64,000 nt of DNA from UBA6244 sp965140775 (GCA_965140775.1 OZ223471.1:868001-932000), one strand, 5' to 3'; positions 40,615 to 49,559 are shown, numbered from the stretch's first letter. Translations and numbers: made by a program. Notes: generated from the letters alone by a model not told the origin.

Positions 40615-40923
40615 TTAATCAGCTATATAAAACTCTTTCCCAACCCTTTGAATATGGTTTAATAGGTCAATATTTTCTATTTTGTTGAATAGAGATAAGT
40701 CAATCATGTATGGCAGGTATAGATCATCCAATTGATTTTCTATTTCATGGAGTTGTGTCAAATCAATATTTTGCCCTATCACGGTCAAATCAATGTCGGA
40801 AGAAGGTCTGTGCGTTCCCATGGCACGCGAACCATACAAAATTACTTTTTCAATTTGCTTATGTTTTTTAAAAACAGATTGAATTTTTAATGTGTCTTCT
40901 CTGGTTAATCCGTTTTCGTTCAT
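40615..40923 (-). CDS. MNT-type nucleotidyltransferase (module partner)
   Basis: 102 residues. Minimal nucleotidyltransferase fold with GSRAMG (G31-S32) and SDIDL (D43, D45), plus D75 in YMIDLSLF as the third acidic residue. It starts one base after the stop of the HEPN-like gene upstream. Such MNT/HEPN pairs act as toxin-antitoxin systems in which the MNT protein adds nucleotides to the HEPN partner; that role is known for the family and inferred here. Confidence 0.88.
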   Translation of the reverse strand: MNENGLTREDTLKIQSVFKKHKQIEKVILYGSRAMGTHRPSSDIDLTVIGQNIDLTQLHEIENQLDDLYLPYMIDLSLFNKIENIDLLNHIQRVGKEFYIAD

Positions 40924-40924
40924 A

Positions 40925-41401
40925 TTAACCTAAATTTCCTTGTCCTTCAATTCTTTTTACTTCCATATTATGTTGAAATTCAATGAAAGCCGGGTAATAG
41001 TCGTTTAATATTTTACCATAAATTTCGTCAGCAGTCGATTCATTATAGGTATGCGAAGTTTTGTTTCGGCTTCCTATCATGTCCATCCATATTTTGCCGT
41101 TGGAAAAAAGTTGTAGCTGAAAAGCCTCTCTTGTGGCATCTCTACTTCCACCTACATCCGGGTTTCCTTGGTAAGCGGCATAGTCTTTCATAACATTCCA
41201 GGCTAACTCGTGGGTATATTCAAAACGTTGTATCATTCCTTCTTTAATAATCTCATCAAGAACGGATTCAAAATCTGAATCATTTTCCGACAACTCTTCA
41301 TCTCCCAAGTTGTTTTTTATGAACTCCACCGCTTGGGTGAGTTTTGCAAGCGCCTTATTAAAGTTAGAAAATCGCTGTTCCCATCTGATATCATGTTCCA
41401 T
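40925..41401 (-). CDS. HEPN-like nucleotidyltransferase substrate-binding protein
   Basis: 158 residues, all-helical, of the HI0074 type. It has WEQRFSNFNKALAKL at the N-terminus and two R-x4-H motifs, RFEYTHELAW (R59, H64) and SRNKTSHTYNE. The second sits in the position of the HEPN ribonuclease motif. First gene of the pair with the MNT protein and transcribed toward it. Both genes lie inside a segment bounded by two copies of a neighbouring gene's 3' end, a sign of insertion. Confidence 0.88.
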   Translation of the reverse strand: MEHDIRWEQRFSNFNKALAKLTQAVEFIKNNLGDEELSENDSDFESVLDEIIKEGMIQRFEYTHELAWNVMKDYAAYQGNPDVGGSRDATREAFQLQLFSNGKIWMDMIGSRNKTSHTYNESTADEIYGKILNDYYPAFIEFQHNMEVKRIEGQGNLG

Positions 41402-41610
41402 CGCCGATAATTTTTATGTTTCAAAAATACATTTTTCAAGTCGTTTATTTTTTGTTTCTCAGAATTCTTGTTAAATAGTTTTGAGAATAATGGAAAACCA
41501 GACCTGTATGCGAAACAGGAGTTACTATCATTCCTGATAAGTGATTGAAATAGGTGTGTGGTATATTATGACTGAACTTTTTCAGGGGAATTGTAAATAA
41601 TTCTCAACAA
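41402..41610. other. Spacer between the module and the transglutaminase-like gene
   Basis: 209 A/T-rich bases upstream of the HEPN-like gene start. It probably holds the module's promoter on the minus strand, but I see no convincing TAnnTTTG match. No coding frame. Confidence 0.4.
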
Positions 41611-42531
41611 TTAACAACGAAATCCTCCCGATTCCGCCGATGTTTCACCAAGCAATTGAATGAGGTTTTGAAGGTAAGCGGCTTTGGTGTTTCTGTTTTC
41701 TTCTTTCAATTTTTCTTGCACCTCCGTCAGGTAATTGATGGCCATGGTTTTACGCGAGCATGGTTCATAAAAATGCGCGCTTTTTTCCAAGCCAAGATGT
41801 TTGAGGTAGGCACTGATTTCGTTTTTCGTAAACACAGCCCCTTCGTTGGCCGGATTGATATAGAAAAGGATATGTGGCTGAACGGCTTCCTTTGGGTTTG
41901 CCGGATCGTATCTGTCATCATCGTCAAGGTAGGCAAGCACAAATTGGTGGGGAAGTTGAATGCCGCTTACGCGCAGGTTCAATCGTTGGGCTATTGACAT
42001 ATACAATATTCCCGTTACAAGAGGGTTGCCGGTTTTGTTGTTTCGCAAAAAATCGAAAAAGTAACCTTCCAGGGTTTGTTCGTGGGGCAAAAAACTCGAT
42101 AGTTGATGCACCTGATAAATGACATGGTTGAGGACTTTAACTTTTTCCAGGGCGGTGAGGCTTTCGTTCAATTCAAGCCAGCAGTCGCGGTACACACCCT
42201 CTATCCAAACCTGTAGTTCGTCGCGTTGGTAGTGCGCGTTAACATACGAGGCAATGTGATGAATCAGTTCGGAGGGTGCCAGGGTGCGGTCGTCGAGCCA
42301 ATGCAATACCAACGAAATGGTGTTGTGAAATTTGATCTCTTCGATGGTCGATTCCAGACGTTTGGAATGTGTTCCGCTAAAGGTATGAAGCCATGCTTCT
42401 TCCAAATGAGGAATGGCCTCAACTCCATGTCCGATAATTTTTTTACGAATTTCATCGTACACCTCGTCATTGGGCTCGTCCATCAGGCTCACCAGCGCAT
42501 CAATTTCACGGTTGGAATCAGTCAGGCTCAT
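41611..42531 (-). CDS. SirB1-type transglutaminase-like protein
   Basis: 306 residues. The central part (about residues 90-260) matches the Transglut_core2/SirB1 pattern: LEKVKVLNHVIYQ, NNKTGNPLVTGILYMSIAQRL, LRVSGIQLPHQFVLAYLD. The region lacks the catalytic cysteine expected between the first helix and the LV-G-LY motif, as is common in this group, so a binding rather than catalytic role is possible. The N-terminus is helical (armadillo-like EEIRKKIIGHGVEAIPHLEEAW). Its 3' end has a degraded second copy next to purC. Confidence 0.78.
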   Translation of the reverse strand: MSLTDSNREIDALVSLMDEPNDEVYDEIRKKIIGHGVEAIPHLEEAWLHTFSGTHSKRLESTIEEIKFHNTISLVLHWLDDRTLAPSELIHHIASYVNAHYQRDELQVWIEGVYRDCWLELNESLTALEKVKVLNHVIYQVHQLSSFLPHEQTLEGYFFDFLRNNKTGNPLVTGILYMSIAQRLNLRVSGIQLPHQFVLAYLDDDDRYDPANPKEAVQPHILFYINPANEGAVFTKNEISAYLKHLGLEKSAHFYEPCSRKTMAINYLTEVQEKLKEENRNTKAAYLQNLIQLLGETSAESGGFRC

Positions 42532-42649
42532 CGTTCGACAGCAGATAATTTTACGGTAAAATTAATGTACAAAAGACGTAATCAGGATTGGTGGGGTTAG
42601 GAGTTAATCACAGTGAATTGTTAACAAAGGTGTTGAGCCGGAATGGAAT

Positions 42650-42679
42650 AAAAAAACCCGCCATAAAATGACGGGTTTG
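42650..42679 (-). terminator. Terminator after superoxide dismutase
   Basis: On the minus strand AAACCCG...CGGGTTT forms the stem with an 11-base loop, and a run of seven T's follows. It lies 20 bases past the dismutase stop. Confidence 0.82.
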
Positions 42680-42698
42680 GCATGCGTTTGTTTAGCAA

Positions 42699-43292
42699 CT
42701 AATATCTTGAGGCTACTTCATCCCAGTTAATCACGTTGAAAAACGCGGAGATGTAATCGGGCCTTCTGTTTTGGTAGTGCAGGTAGTAGGCATGTTCCCA
42801 AACATCTAGCCCGAGAATGGGGGTGCCTTTTACTTCGGCGATGTCCATCAAAGGGTTGTCCTGATTAGGGGTTGAGGTTATCACCAGTCCCTTGTCGGTT
42901 TTTACCAGCCAGGCCCATCCCGAACCAAATCGGGTGGCTGCTGCTTTGGCAAATTCGTCTTTGAAATTGTCGAACGAGCCAAATTTTTCGTTGATGGCGT
43001 TAAGCAATGCGCCTTTAGGAGCTCCGCCGCCATTGGGCGAAAGCATTTTCCAAAACAATTCGTGGTTGTAATGGCCACCACCATTGTTGCGCACAGCCAT
43101 TGGGGCAGTTGAAATGTTGGCCAGTATCTGCTCAATGGATTTTCCTTCCAATTCGGTGCCCTGAATGGCGTTGTTCAGGTTGTTGATATAGCCCTGATGG
43201 TGCTTGGTGTGGTGTATTTCCATGGTGCGACCATCGATGTGTGGTTCAAGGGCATTGTATGCGTAGTCTAGTTTAGGGAGTGTAAATGACAT
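42699..43292 (-). CDS. Superoxide dismutase, Fe/Mn family
   Basis: Converts superoxide to oxygen and peroxide. It is 197 residues long with metal ligands H27, H77, D163 and H167 (IHHTKHH, GGHYNHELFW, GLDVWEHAYY). The NNGGGHYNHELFWKMLSPNGGG stretch around 69-90 resembles the Mn-type, but Bacteroidota enzymes are often cambialistic, so the metal is left open. A TATTTTTG promoter element lies 44 bases upstream. Confidence 0.95.
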   Translation of the reverse strand: MSFTLPKLDYAYNALEPHIDGRTMEIHHTKHHQGYINNLNNAIQGTELEGKSIEQILANISTAPMAVRNNGGGHYNHELFWKMLSPNGGGAPKGALLNAINEKFGSFDNFKDEFAKAAATRFGSGWAWLVKTDKGLVITSTPNQDNPLMDIAEVKGTPILGLDVWEHAYYLHYQNRRPDYISAFFNVINWDEVASRY

Positions 43293-43335
43293 ATCTGTAA
43301 TTTTTAATGTTAAACAATCATATAATTTTCGCTTG

Positions 43336-43343
43336 CAAAAATA
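43336..43343 (-). promoter_or_regulatory. Superoxide dismutase promoter, -7 element
   Basis: TATTTTTG on the minus strand, 43 bases before the start codon; matches TAnnTTTG. Confidence 0.55.
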
Positions 43344-43501
43344 CTCATTATTTAGAATAAATCCAAATAGACAATCTAAAAGATTGTTAAATAATAAGTT
43401 GAGTGTATTTGGTATAAGGTGAGGAGGACTGAACCTGGTGAAAGTTTACTTAGAACATGGGAAGCAATGGATAGGTGTAGGCAAATTCAAGGGCAAAACA
43501 A

Positions 43502-44164
43502 TCAAATAACCCTGAAAGAAATCATGAAGTTAATATAAGGGTATATCCTGTATAGTTTTGATCCGCTTGTTACGTTGTTGGTCCATTTGCTGAGTTTAGA
43601 CTCGGAAATTTTTCCTACCACACGGTATTTCACGGAAGTGTTTCCTTGATAAGCCAGACCAATGTCGAGTGACACGCTTACGATTTTATTCCTCGAAATA
43701 CTTCTGCCAAGCCCTAGCGACAGGTAGGGGCATAACTTGTTGGGCTGCAAGTGATACGAAACCGTTCCGTTGTTTTGGGCGTCGGGTATCGTGGGGTACA
43801 CATCAAAATCAATTTGCGTGAAATTGTAAAATACTCCTCCCGAAAAATACATGAAACTGAAAAATTGCCAGTCGGCACCAAACTGAAACGCTCCCAAGGT
43901 GGCTGTTTCGTTATTAAGATAGGCATCTCCTGAGTTGATCTCCGTATTGTATTCGTATGGGTAAAAAGCTAGTCCGCCACGCAAGGCCACCCGGTTGGCC
44001 ACGGCTTGTATCAGTTCAACGCCCACACCGTAAGTACCTCCTTGCAGTCCGATAGCCAAGCCCCTTTGTGCCTCCTGTTGGGGTACAAATTCGAACTGTC
44101 CGAATGCGGTAAGTTCACCGATAGCCATGATGCTTGCCAGAAGGAGATATTTTAGAGCTTTCAT
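43502..44164 (-). CDS. Predicted outer-membrane beta-barrel protein
   Basis: 220 residues. Signal peptide MKALKYLLLASIMAIGELTAFGQ is followed by alternating strands (RGLAIGLQGGTYGVGVELIQ, ALRGGLAFYPYEYN, LGAFQFGADWQFF) and ends with YPYINFMISFRVI. The pattern is of a small porin-like barrel; no family is recognised. Monocistronic, with nothing notable in the 180 bases toward tyrS. Confidence 0.7.
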   Translation of the reverse strand: MKALKYLLLASIMAIGELTAFGQFEFVPQQEAQRGLAIGLQGGTYGVGVELIQAVANRVALRGGLAFYPYEYNTEINSGDAYLNNETATLGAFQFGADWQFFSFMYFSGGVFYNFTQIDFDVYPTIPDAQNNGTVSYHLQPNKLCPYLSLGLGRSISRNKIVSVSLDIGLAYQGNTSVKYRVVGKISESKLSKWTNNVTSGSKLYRIYPYINFMISFRVI

Positions 44165-44343
44165 TGGAATTGGACTATGCTAATGCTTGCAATATTAACG
44201 AAATTATGGGCTCGTTGGTGTTCTTCCGGATTTTTTTCATCTTCCGGATGAACATTGTTGTTTATCCTAAAAAAGCTCACCTCCAAAACTTAAAAGCTAT
44301 GGAGGTGCATCAAAAACTGTAATTGTTGATTGGTAAGCGAGAG

Positions 44344-45645
44344 CTAATCAACTATTTTAACCAGAAAATAATTCTTCTTCCCCTTCTGAACCAACAGGTA
44401 TTTGTTGTTGAGCAAGTCGTTGACGGATAGTTGGTACGACTCATCAATTTTTTCTTTGTTGAGCGAAACCCCATTGTCCTTTAGCATGCGGCGCGCCTCC
44501 CCATTCGATTTGAAGATGTCGGTTTTATGACCCAGAAAATCCAATATGCCGATGCCCGATTCAAATTCTTCCCGGTTGATTTCCGATTGAGGAACTCCGG
44601 CAAAAATATCAAGCAATGTTTTTTCGTTGAGCTTTTTAAGCATCTCGGTGGTTCCTTTGCCAAAAAGGATTTCGGAGGCTGCCAAAGCAGTTTCGTAGTC
44701 TTCTTCCGAATGAACGCGAATGGTGATTTCACGTGCCAGCGTTTTTTGTAACAGGCGCTGGTGAGGAGCTTCACGTTGTTGAGCTACCAGGTCTTCTATC
44801 TCCTGTTTGCTGAGCAGGGTAAATATTTTCACGTATTTTTCGGCATCTTCATCCGACACGTTGAGCCAGAATTGGTAAAACTCGTAGGGTGAGGTTTTTT
44901 CGGGATCGAGCCATACGTTGCCGCTTTCGGTTTTGCCAAATTTGGATCCATCGGCTTTGGTAATCAGGGGGCAAGTGAGGGCAAAGGCATCGTTGTCGGA
45001 GCCCATTTTCCGGCGTATAAGCTCGGTTCCGGTGGTAATATTTCCCCACTGATCCGAACCTCCCATTTGCAATCGGCAATTCTCGTTTTGGAAAAGGTGC
45101 AAAAAGTCGTAACCCTGCACAAGCTGGTAGCTAAATTCGGTGAACGACATGCCCGACTTGCTTTCGGCGGAAATTCTTTTTTTAACCGAATCCTTGGCCA
45201 TCATGTAATTCACGGTAAGGTGTTTGCCAACATCGCGGATAAAATCCAAAAAACTGAATTGGTTCATCCAGTCGTAGTTGTTTACCAAAATGGCTGAGTT
45301 TTCACCGCCGTTATCGAAGTCCAGAAATTTGGCCAGTTGGTTTTTCAACGCGTTTTCGTTGTGGCGAAGGGCTTCCTCGGTCAGCAGGTTTCTTTCCTGC
45401 GATTTTCCGGATGGGTCGCCAATCATGCCGGTAGCGCCTCCCACCAGAGCAATGGGGCGATGGCCGCATATCTGCAAGTGTTTCAGCATCATCACCCCTA
45501 CCAGATGACCAATGTGCAAGCTATCAGCCGTGGGGTCGATGCCAACATAACCCGAGGTCAGGTGCTTGAGCATATATTCTTCGGTTCCGGGGGTCATGTC
45601 GTGGATCATGCCACGCCAACGCAATTCTTCTACAAAATTTTTCAC
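44344..45645 (-). CDS. tyrS: Tyrosyl-tRNA synthetase
   Basis: Class I synthetase, 433 residues. HIGH motif at 44-47 (SLHIGHLVG) and the KMSKS counterpart KFGKTESG near residue 230. VGGATGMIGDPSGK and MGGSDQWGNITTG contact tyrosine and ATP. An S4-like RNA-binding domain forms the C-terminus (EARRMLKDNGVSLN...). A TATCTTTG -7 element at 45670-45677 lies upstream. Confidence 0.97.
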   Translation of the reverse strand: MKNFVEELRWRGMIHDMTPGTEEYMLKHLTSGYVGIDPTADSLHIGHLVGVMMLKHLQICGHRPIALVGGATGMIGDPSGKSQERNLLTEEALRHNENALKNQLAKFLDFDNGGENSAILVNNYDWMNQFSFLDFIRDVGKHLTVNYMMAKDSVKKRISAESKSGMSFTEFSYQLVQGYDFLHLFQNENCRLQMGGSDQWGNITTGTELIRRKMGSDNDAFALTCPLITKADGSKFGKTESGNVWLDPEKTSPYEFYQFWLNVSDEDAEKYVKIFTLLSKQEIEDLVAQQREAPHQRLLQKTLAREITIRVHSEEDYETALAASEILFGKGTTEMLKKLNEKTLLDIFAGVPQSEINREEFESGIGILDFLGHKTDIFKSNGEARRMLKDNGVSLNKEKIDESYQLSVNDLLNNKYLLVQKGKKNYFLVKIVD

Positions 45646-45669
45646 ACCTATATTTTTCTAAAATTTCGG

Positions 45670-45677
45670 CAAAGATA
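45670..45677 (-). promoter_or_regulatory. tyrS promoter, -7 element
   Basis: TATCTTTG on the minus strand, 24 bases before the tyrS start. Confidence 0.5.
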
Positions 45678-45752
45678 GCTATTTGGCAAAGTTTATCAGG
45701 CATGTAGAGAATTTTTTGATGCATAGCCCGTTATTTGGGTGAATCCATTTTC

Positions 45753-45760
45753 TACCTTTG
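45753..45760 (+). promoter_or_regulatory. -7 element immediately before the flippase start
   Basis: TACCTTTG ends 5 bases before the ATG at 45766. If used, the mRNA would be leaderless or nearly so. A TTTG at 45734-45737 is the only upstream partner and is closer than usual (15 bases). Confidence 0.4.
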
Positions 45761-45765
45761 TCGGG

Positions 45766-47250
45766 ATGCAAAAAAAGTTTTTGAAGAACCTGGTACTGCT
45801 CATTTTTCTCAACCTTCTGGTAAAGCCATTGTGGATTTTTGGCATCGACCGGCAGGTGCAGAATTTGGTAGGTCCCGAAGAATACGGGTTGTACTTCACC
45901 ATTCTCAACTTTTCGTTTCTCTTTTTTATTTTTCTCGATTTGGGCATTACCAATTTCAACAACCGGAATATTGCGCAGAACAACCAGTTGTTGAGCAAGC
46001 ATTTGGCCGGAATCGGGACCATGAAGATGCTGTTGGGTTTTGTTTACGCATTGGTGATTTTTGTTGTCGCCTGGTTCAATAAGTACGATTGTCGTGCCTT
46101 TTACCTGCTTGCCTGGATCGGTTTTAATCAGTTTTTGCTTTCTTTTATATTGTACTTGCGCTCCAATTTGAATGGATTGCTTTTGTTTAAAACCGACAGC
46201 ATTATCTCCATTCTCGACAGGTTGTTGATGATTTTTATCTGTGGTTTTTTGTTGTGGACCGGTTGGTTTGATGCCACCTTTAGTATCGAGTGGTTTGTTT
46301 ACGGACAAACGGCAGCTTATGTGGTGACCATGTTGATAGCCTTAACAGCAGTACTGAATAAGGCCGGAAAGCTTCGGTTCAACTGGAACCTTCCGTTTTT
46401 TATCATGATTATCAAAAAGAGTTTGCCTTTTGCCTCACTCGTTTTGCTCATGAGTTTTTACAACCGCATCGACCCCGTATTGATTCAGCGAATATTGGGG
46501 GGTGATTTGGGTTACGAACAATCGGGGGTTTACTCTCAGGCCTTTCGATTGCTGGATGCCGGACAAAACTTCGCCTATCTGTTTGCCGTTCTCTTGCTGC
46601 CTTTGTTTGCCAAAATGATCGCCAACAACCAAAATGTGGAGCATCTGGTGAAGTTGTCTTTCTCCATGTTGGTGGCCGGCACACTTATTCTGGCCATTTC
46701 ACTGTCGAGTTACAGCCACGAAATCATGCAGTTGATGTACCATCAGATGCCGGAGGAATCGGCTGTGCACTACGGACTGCGTATCGAACAATCGGCTGTT
46801 ATTTTCAGCGTGTTGATGTATAGTTTTGTGGCCATATCTTCCAATTACGTGTTTGGCACCTTGCTCACGGCCAACAACAACATGAAACTCCTTAATCTGG
46901 TTGCGTTGGGTGGCGTAGTGATCAACATGGGATTGAATTTCTACCTCATCCCCATTTTTCAATCTGTTGGTTCGGCTTACGCCGGCATGTCGGCTCAGGT
47001 TTTCAGTGCCATCTTTCAGTTGGTGCTGGCCTGGCGTTTGTTTGGGTTTCGATTGAATTATAGTTTGATTATCAGGTTTTTGGTGCTTGCCTTATTTTTG
47101 GCAGGGGGAGCATTTTTGGTGAAAAACAACCTGGAGGTTTCGTGGAAAGTGGGATTGTTAATTCTGTTGACGGGTGGGCTCACCACCTCAATTGTGCTGA
47201 GGTTGTTGAATCTTCGTGAGCTGTTTACCATATTCACTTCCAGGCAATAA
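45766..47250 (+). CDS. Polysaccharide flippase (Wzx/MVF-type)
   Basis: 494 residues from ATG 45766 (MQKKFLKNLVLLIFLN); an upstream in-frame GTG at 45739 is an alternative. It has about 12-14 transmembrane segments, with NLVGPEEYGLYFTILNFSFLF in the first two and the later SVGSAYAGMSAQVFSAIFQLV region typical of lipid-linked oligosaccharide flippases. It opens a block with two Wzz-like proteins and a polymerase, so it most likely moves an O-antigen or exopolysaccharide repeat unit across the inner membrane. Confidence 0.87.
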   Translation: MQKKFLKNLVLLIFLNLLVKPLWIFGIDRQVQNLVGPEEYGLYFTILNFSFLFFIFLDLGITNFNNRNIAQNNQLLSKHLAGIGTMKMLLGFVYALVIFVVAWFNKYDCRAFYLLAWIGFNQFLLSFILYLRSNLNGLLLFKTDSIISILDRLLMIFICGFLLWTGWFDATFSIEWFVYGQTAAYVVTMLIALTAVLNKAGKLRFNWNLPFFIMIIKKSLPFASLVLLMSFYNRIDPVLIQRILGGDLGYEQSGVYSQAFRLLDAGQNFAYLFAVLLLPLFAKMIANNQNVEHLVKLSFSMLVAGTLILAISLSSYSHEIMQLMYHQMPEESAVHYGLRIEQSAVIFSVLMYSFVAISSNYVFGTLLTANNNMKLLNLVALGGVVINMGLNFYLIPIFQSVGSAYAGMSAQVFSAIFQLVLAWRLFGFRLNYSLIIRFLVLALFLAGGAFLVKNNLEVSWKVGLLILLTGGLTTSIVLRLLNLRELFTIFTSRQ

Positions 47251-47304
47251 CGAGTTTTATTGGTATAGTTTGTTAATACATCGCCATCATTAAACAAAAA
47301 TTCC

Positions 47305-47312
47305 TACTTTTG
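47305..47312 (+). promoter_or_regulatory. Promoter of the wzz pair, -7 element
   Basis: TACTTTTG 22 bases before the ATG at 47335. It lies in the 84-base gap after the flippase gene and suggests that the wzz genes can be transcribed on their own. Confidence 0.55.
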
Positions 47313-47334
47313 ACCCCTTTAATGAATAAAGTTA

Positions 47335-48393
47335 ATGAAATCAGAAGGCGATTTTCAACGGCCCTTTTTCTCCGGAGTTATATTACAGGTTTTGTTTCAT
47401 TACCGGAAACATTTGGTAATAATAGGTATCCTGACCATCGTGTTGGCCATCATCTTTTCGTCACCCAGGTTTATTACGCCGCTATATAAATCCACCGTTA
47501 TTTTATATCCAACGGCAAGCAATTCCATTTCCAAAGTATTGTTGAGCAATAATTTCAACAACTCAAAGGACATCCTGGAGTTTGGGGAAGACGAACAAAC
47601 GGAACAGATGCTTCAGGTATTGAATTCCAACAAGATACGCGACCGCATCATCAACAAATACAACCTCATGGAGCATTATGGGATTGGATCTAAGTCCAAT
47701 TTCAAAATGACGGAGCTGTATGATGAGTACGACAACAATTTCAAGTTCAGACGTACCGAGTTCATGGCTGTGAAAATTACAGTGATGGACAGAGATGCGC
47801 AATTGGCAGCGGATATGGCCAACGATGTGGCCGAATTAATAGATAGTACCATTAACCAAATGCAGAAGCAGATTGCGGTAAAGGCTTTTCAGATTGTGGA
47901 ACGCGAGTACCAACACCTGAAAGCAGAAATTCAGGCAAAGGAGGACAGCATGACTGTACTGCGTCAATTTGGGGTGCACGATTATGAGAGTCAGTCGGAA
48001 ATGTTTAACCGCCAATTGGCCATGGAGATGGCAAAAGGTAACAACGAAAGCGTGAAACGACTTGAGAAAAAGCTTGACATGTTGGCCAAATATGGCGGTC
48101 CCTATGTTTCGTTGCGAGATGCCCTGGAGCATGATAAGAAGCAGTTGAGCGAGCTCAAGGCAAAATATGAAGAGGCAAAAGTGGATGCCACTGAAAACCT
48201 TCCACATAAATTGGTTGTCAATACGGCATACAAGGCCGAACGTAAATCTTATCCCATCAGGTGGCTTATCGTGGTGGTTTCTACGTTCTCCATGTTGCTT
48301 CTCGCTTCTCTTATTTTTGGCATGATCGAAGTGTTTTCGGGAGCGATGGGCGAAAACATTAAAAAAAAAAATTCAAGAGAAAAAGAACTATAA
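47335..48393 (+). CDS. Wzz-like polysaccharide chain-length protein 1
   Basis: 352 residues. First transmembrane segment at about 28-46 (LVIIGILTIVLAIIFSS), a long periplasmic part with coiled-coil character (residues 170-290), and a second transmembrane segment near 312-335 (WLIVVVSTFSMLLLASLIFG) preceded by the KSYPIR proline-containing motif of Wzz proteins. The last codons run through an 11-A tract (48361-48371) before a quick stop at 48391. No kinase domain is attached. Confidence 0.85.
   Translation: MKSEGDFQRPFFSGVILQVLFHYRKHLVIIGILTIVLAIIFSSPRFITPLYKSTVILYPTASNSISKVLLSNNFNNSKDILEFGEDEQTEQMLQVLNSNKIRDRIINKYNLMEHYGIGSKSNFKMTELYDEYDNNFKFRRTEFMAVKITVMDRDAQLAADMANDVAELIDSTINQMQKQIAVKAFQIVEREYQHLKAEIQAKEDSMTVLRQFGVHDYESQSEMFNRQLAMEMAKGNNESVKRLEKKLDMLAKYGGPYVSLRDALEHDKKQLSELKAKYEEAKVDATENLPHKLVVNTAYKAERKSYPIRWLIVVVSTFSMLLLASLIFGMIEVFSGAMGENIKKKNSREKEL
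48361..48371 (+). repeat. A11 homopolymer in the 3' end of wzz1
   Basis: Eleven A's in the coding frame. In the zero frame the gene stops seven codons after the tract. Adding one A to the transcript (or a -1 shift) opens a frame that continues without stop through 48372-48479 into the second Wzz gene. Confidence 0.8.
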
Positions 48394-48479
48394 TCGCTCA
48401 TGATGTCTCCTCTTGGTGGACAAATGATAAACCCAAGAAACCAAAAAAGGAAGACACCCAGGGAGAAGAGGTTCGTGAA

Positions 48480-49544
48480 GTGGCTGATAAAAAGCCTGTT
48501 GAAGTAGTTGAGAAGAAAAAAACTGATAATTATAATAGAGACTTAGACTTATATTGGGACATTAATAATATCGAAATGGACAAATTTTTTAACAGCGCTC
48601 ACCTTGTCAGCTTGATTGCCAAATGGAAATACCATCTGTTGGTCATCGTTGGTGTTTCTGCCATACTGGCTGTCATTTTCTCGGGCCCCACTTTTATAAC
48701 GCCGATGTATAAATCGTACGGCGTGGCTTATCCTGCCAATATTGAGCCCTACTCAGAAGAAAGTGAAACTGAACAAATGCTTCAAATCCTTAATTCAAAG
48801 GATATTGTGGATAGCATGGTGAATAAGTTTCAACTGGCCAAACATTATGATATCAATCCCGACTACAAATATTTTAAAACGGTTTTGGTGAATACCTATT
48901 ACGATAACGTGCATATCAGCAAAACACCTTACGAATCGGTGCGTGTTGAAGTTATGGACAAAAGTCCCGATACTGCTGCTTTGATGGTGGATGCCATTTT
49001 TAAATTCTACGACAAAAAGATATCCAACTTACACAAATCCAAGTATAGGGAAGTGGTTGATATGTATGCCAATCAGTTGGAAAAAAAGAGAGAAACCCTC
49101 GATTCGCTCAAACAAATACTTACCGTTCTGGGAACGGAACAAGGCATCATCCAGTATGAGTATCAATCGCAGGAGATCATGCGTGGTTATTTAAAAACTG
49201 TGGATGGTGACAATGTTTCAAAAATTAATTCCAAAGAGGTGGATCGCCTGATGCACAACATGGAAAGAGCCAGTGGTCAGCTTATTGAAGTGGTGCAAAT
49301 GATTCAGGATGAAGCCCGTACCTACGTGGAAGTAAAACTCGACTACGAATTGGCTCTTCGGTTTATCAATGCCAACATGACTTACAGCAACATGGTTACC
49401 TATCCATATGCTTCCGACAAAAAGAGTTATCCGGTACGTTGGTTGGTGGTGGTGATTGTTTCGCTTGCTACATTGGTTTTTACCTTGCTCATTATTTTCC
49501 TTATCGAGAGCAAGCGCAAACCGGAAGCCAAAAAAGTTCAATAA
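48480..49544 (+). CDS. Wzz-like polysaccharide chain-length protein 2
   Basis: 354 residues from GTG 48480; no ATG exists in this frame until 48576. Cytosolic N-terminus rich in Lys/Glu, first transmembrane segment at about 58-75 (LLVIVGVSAILAVIFSG), periplasmic part, KKSYPVRW motif and second transmembrane segment near 320-342. It is similar in plan and in several segments (TEQMLQILNSK against TEQMLQVLNSN) to the preceding protein, so the two are paralogues. The frame is open upstream of the GTG back to the A11 tract, which leaves the true N-terminus uncertain. Confidence 0.82.
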   Translation: MADKKPVEVVEKKKTDNYNRDLDLYWDINNIEMDKFFNSAHLVSLIAKWKYHLLVIVGVSAILAVIFSGPTFITPMYKSYGVAYPANIEPYSEESETEQMLQILNSKDIVDSMVNKFQLAKHYDINPDYKYFKTVLVNTYYDNVHISKTPYESVRVEVMDKSPDTAALMVDAIFKFYDKKISNLHKSKYREVVDMYANQLEKKRETLDSLKQILTVLGTEQGIIQYEYQSQEIMRGYLKTVDGDNVSKINSKEVDRLMHNMERASGQLIEVVQMIQDEARTYVEVKLDYELALRFINANMTYSNMVTYPYASDKKSYPVRWLVVVIVSLATLVFTLLIIFLIESKRKPEAKKVQ

Positions 49545-49559
49545 AACGAGATTTCTATT

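Noticed and set aside
45679..46308. 209-residue minus-strand frame opposite the flippase
   Set aside because: Lys/Gln-rich antisense of transmembrane codons, with no signal or motif.
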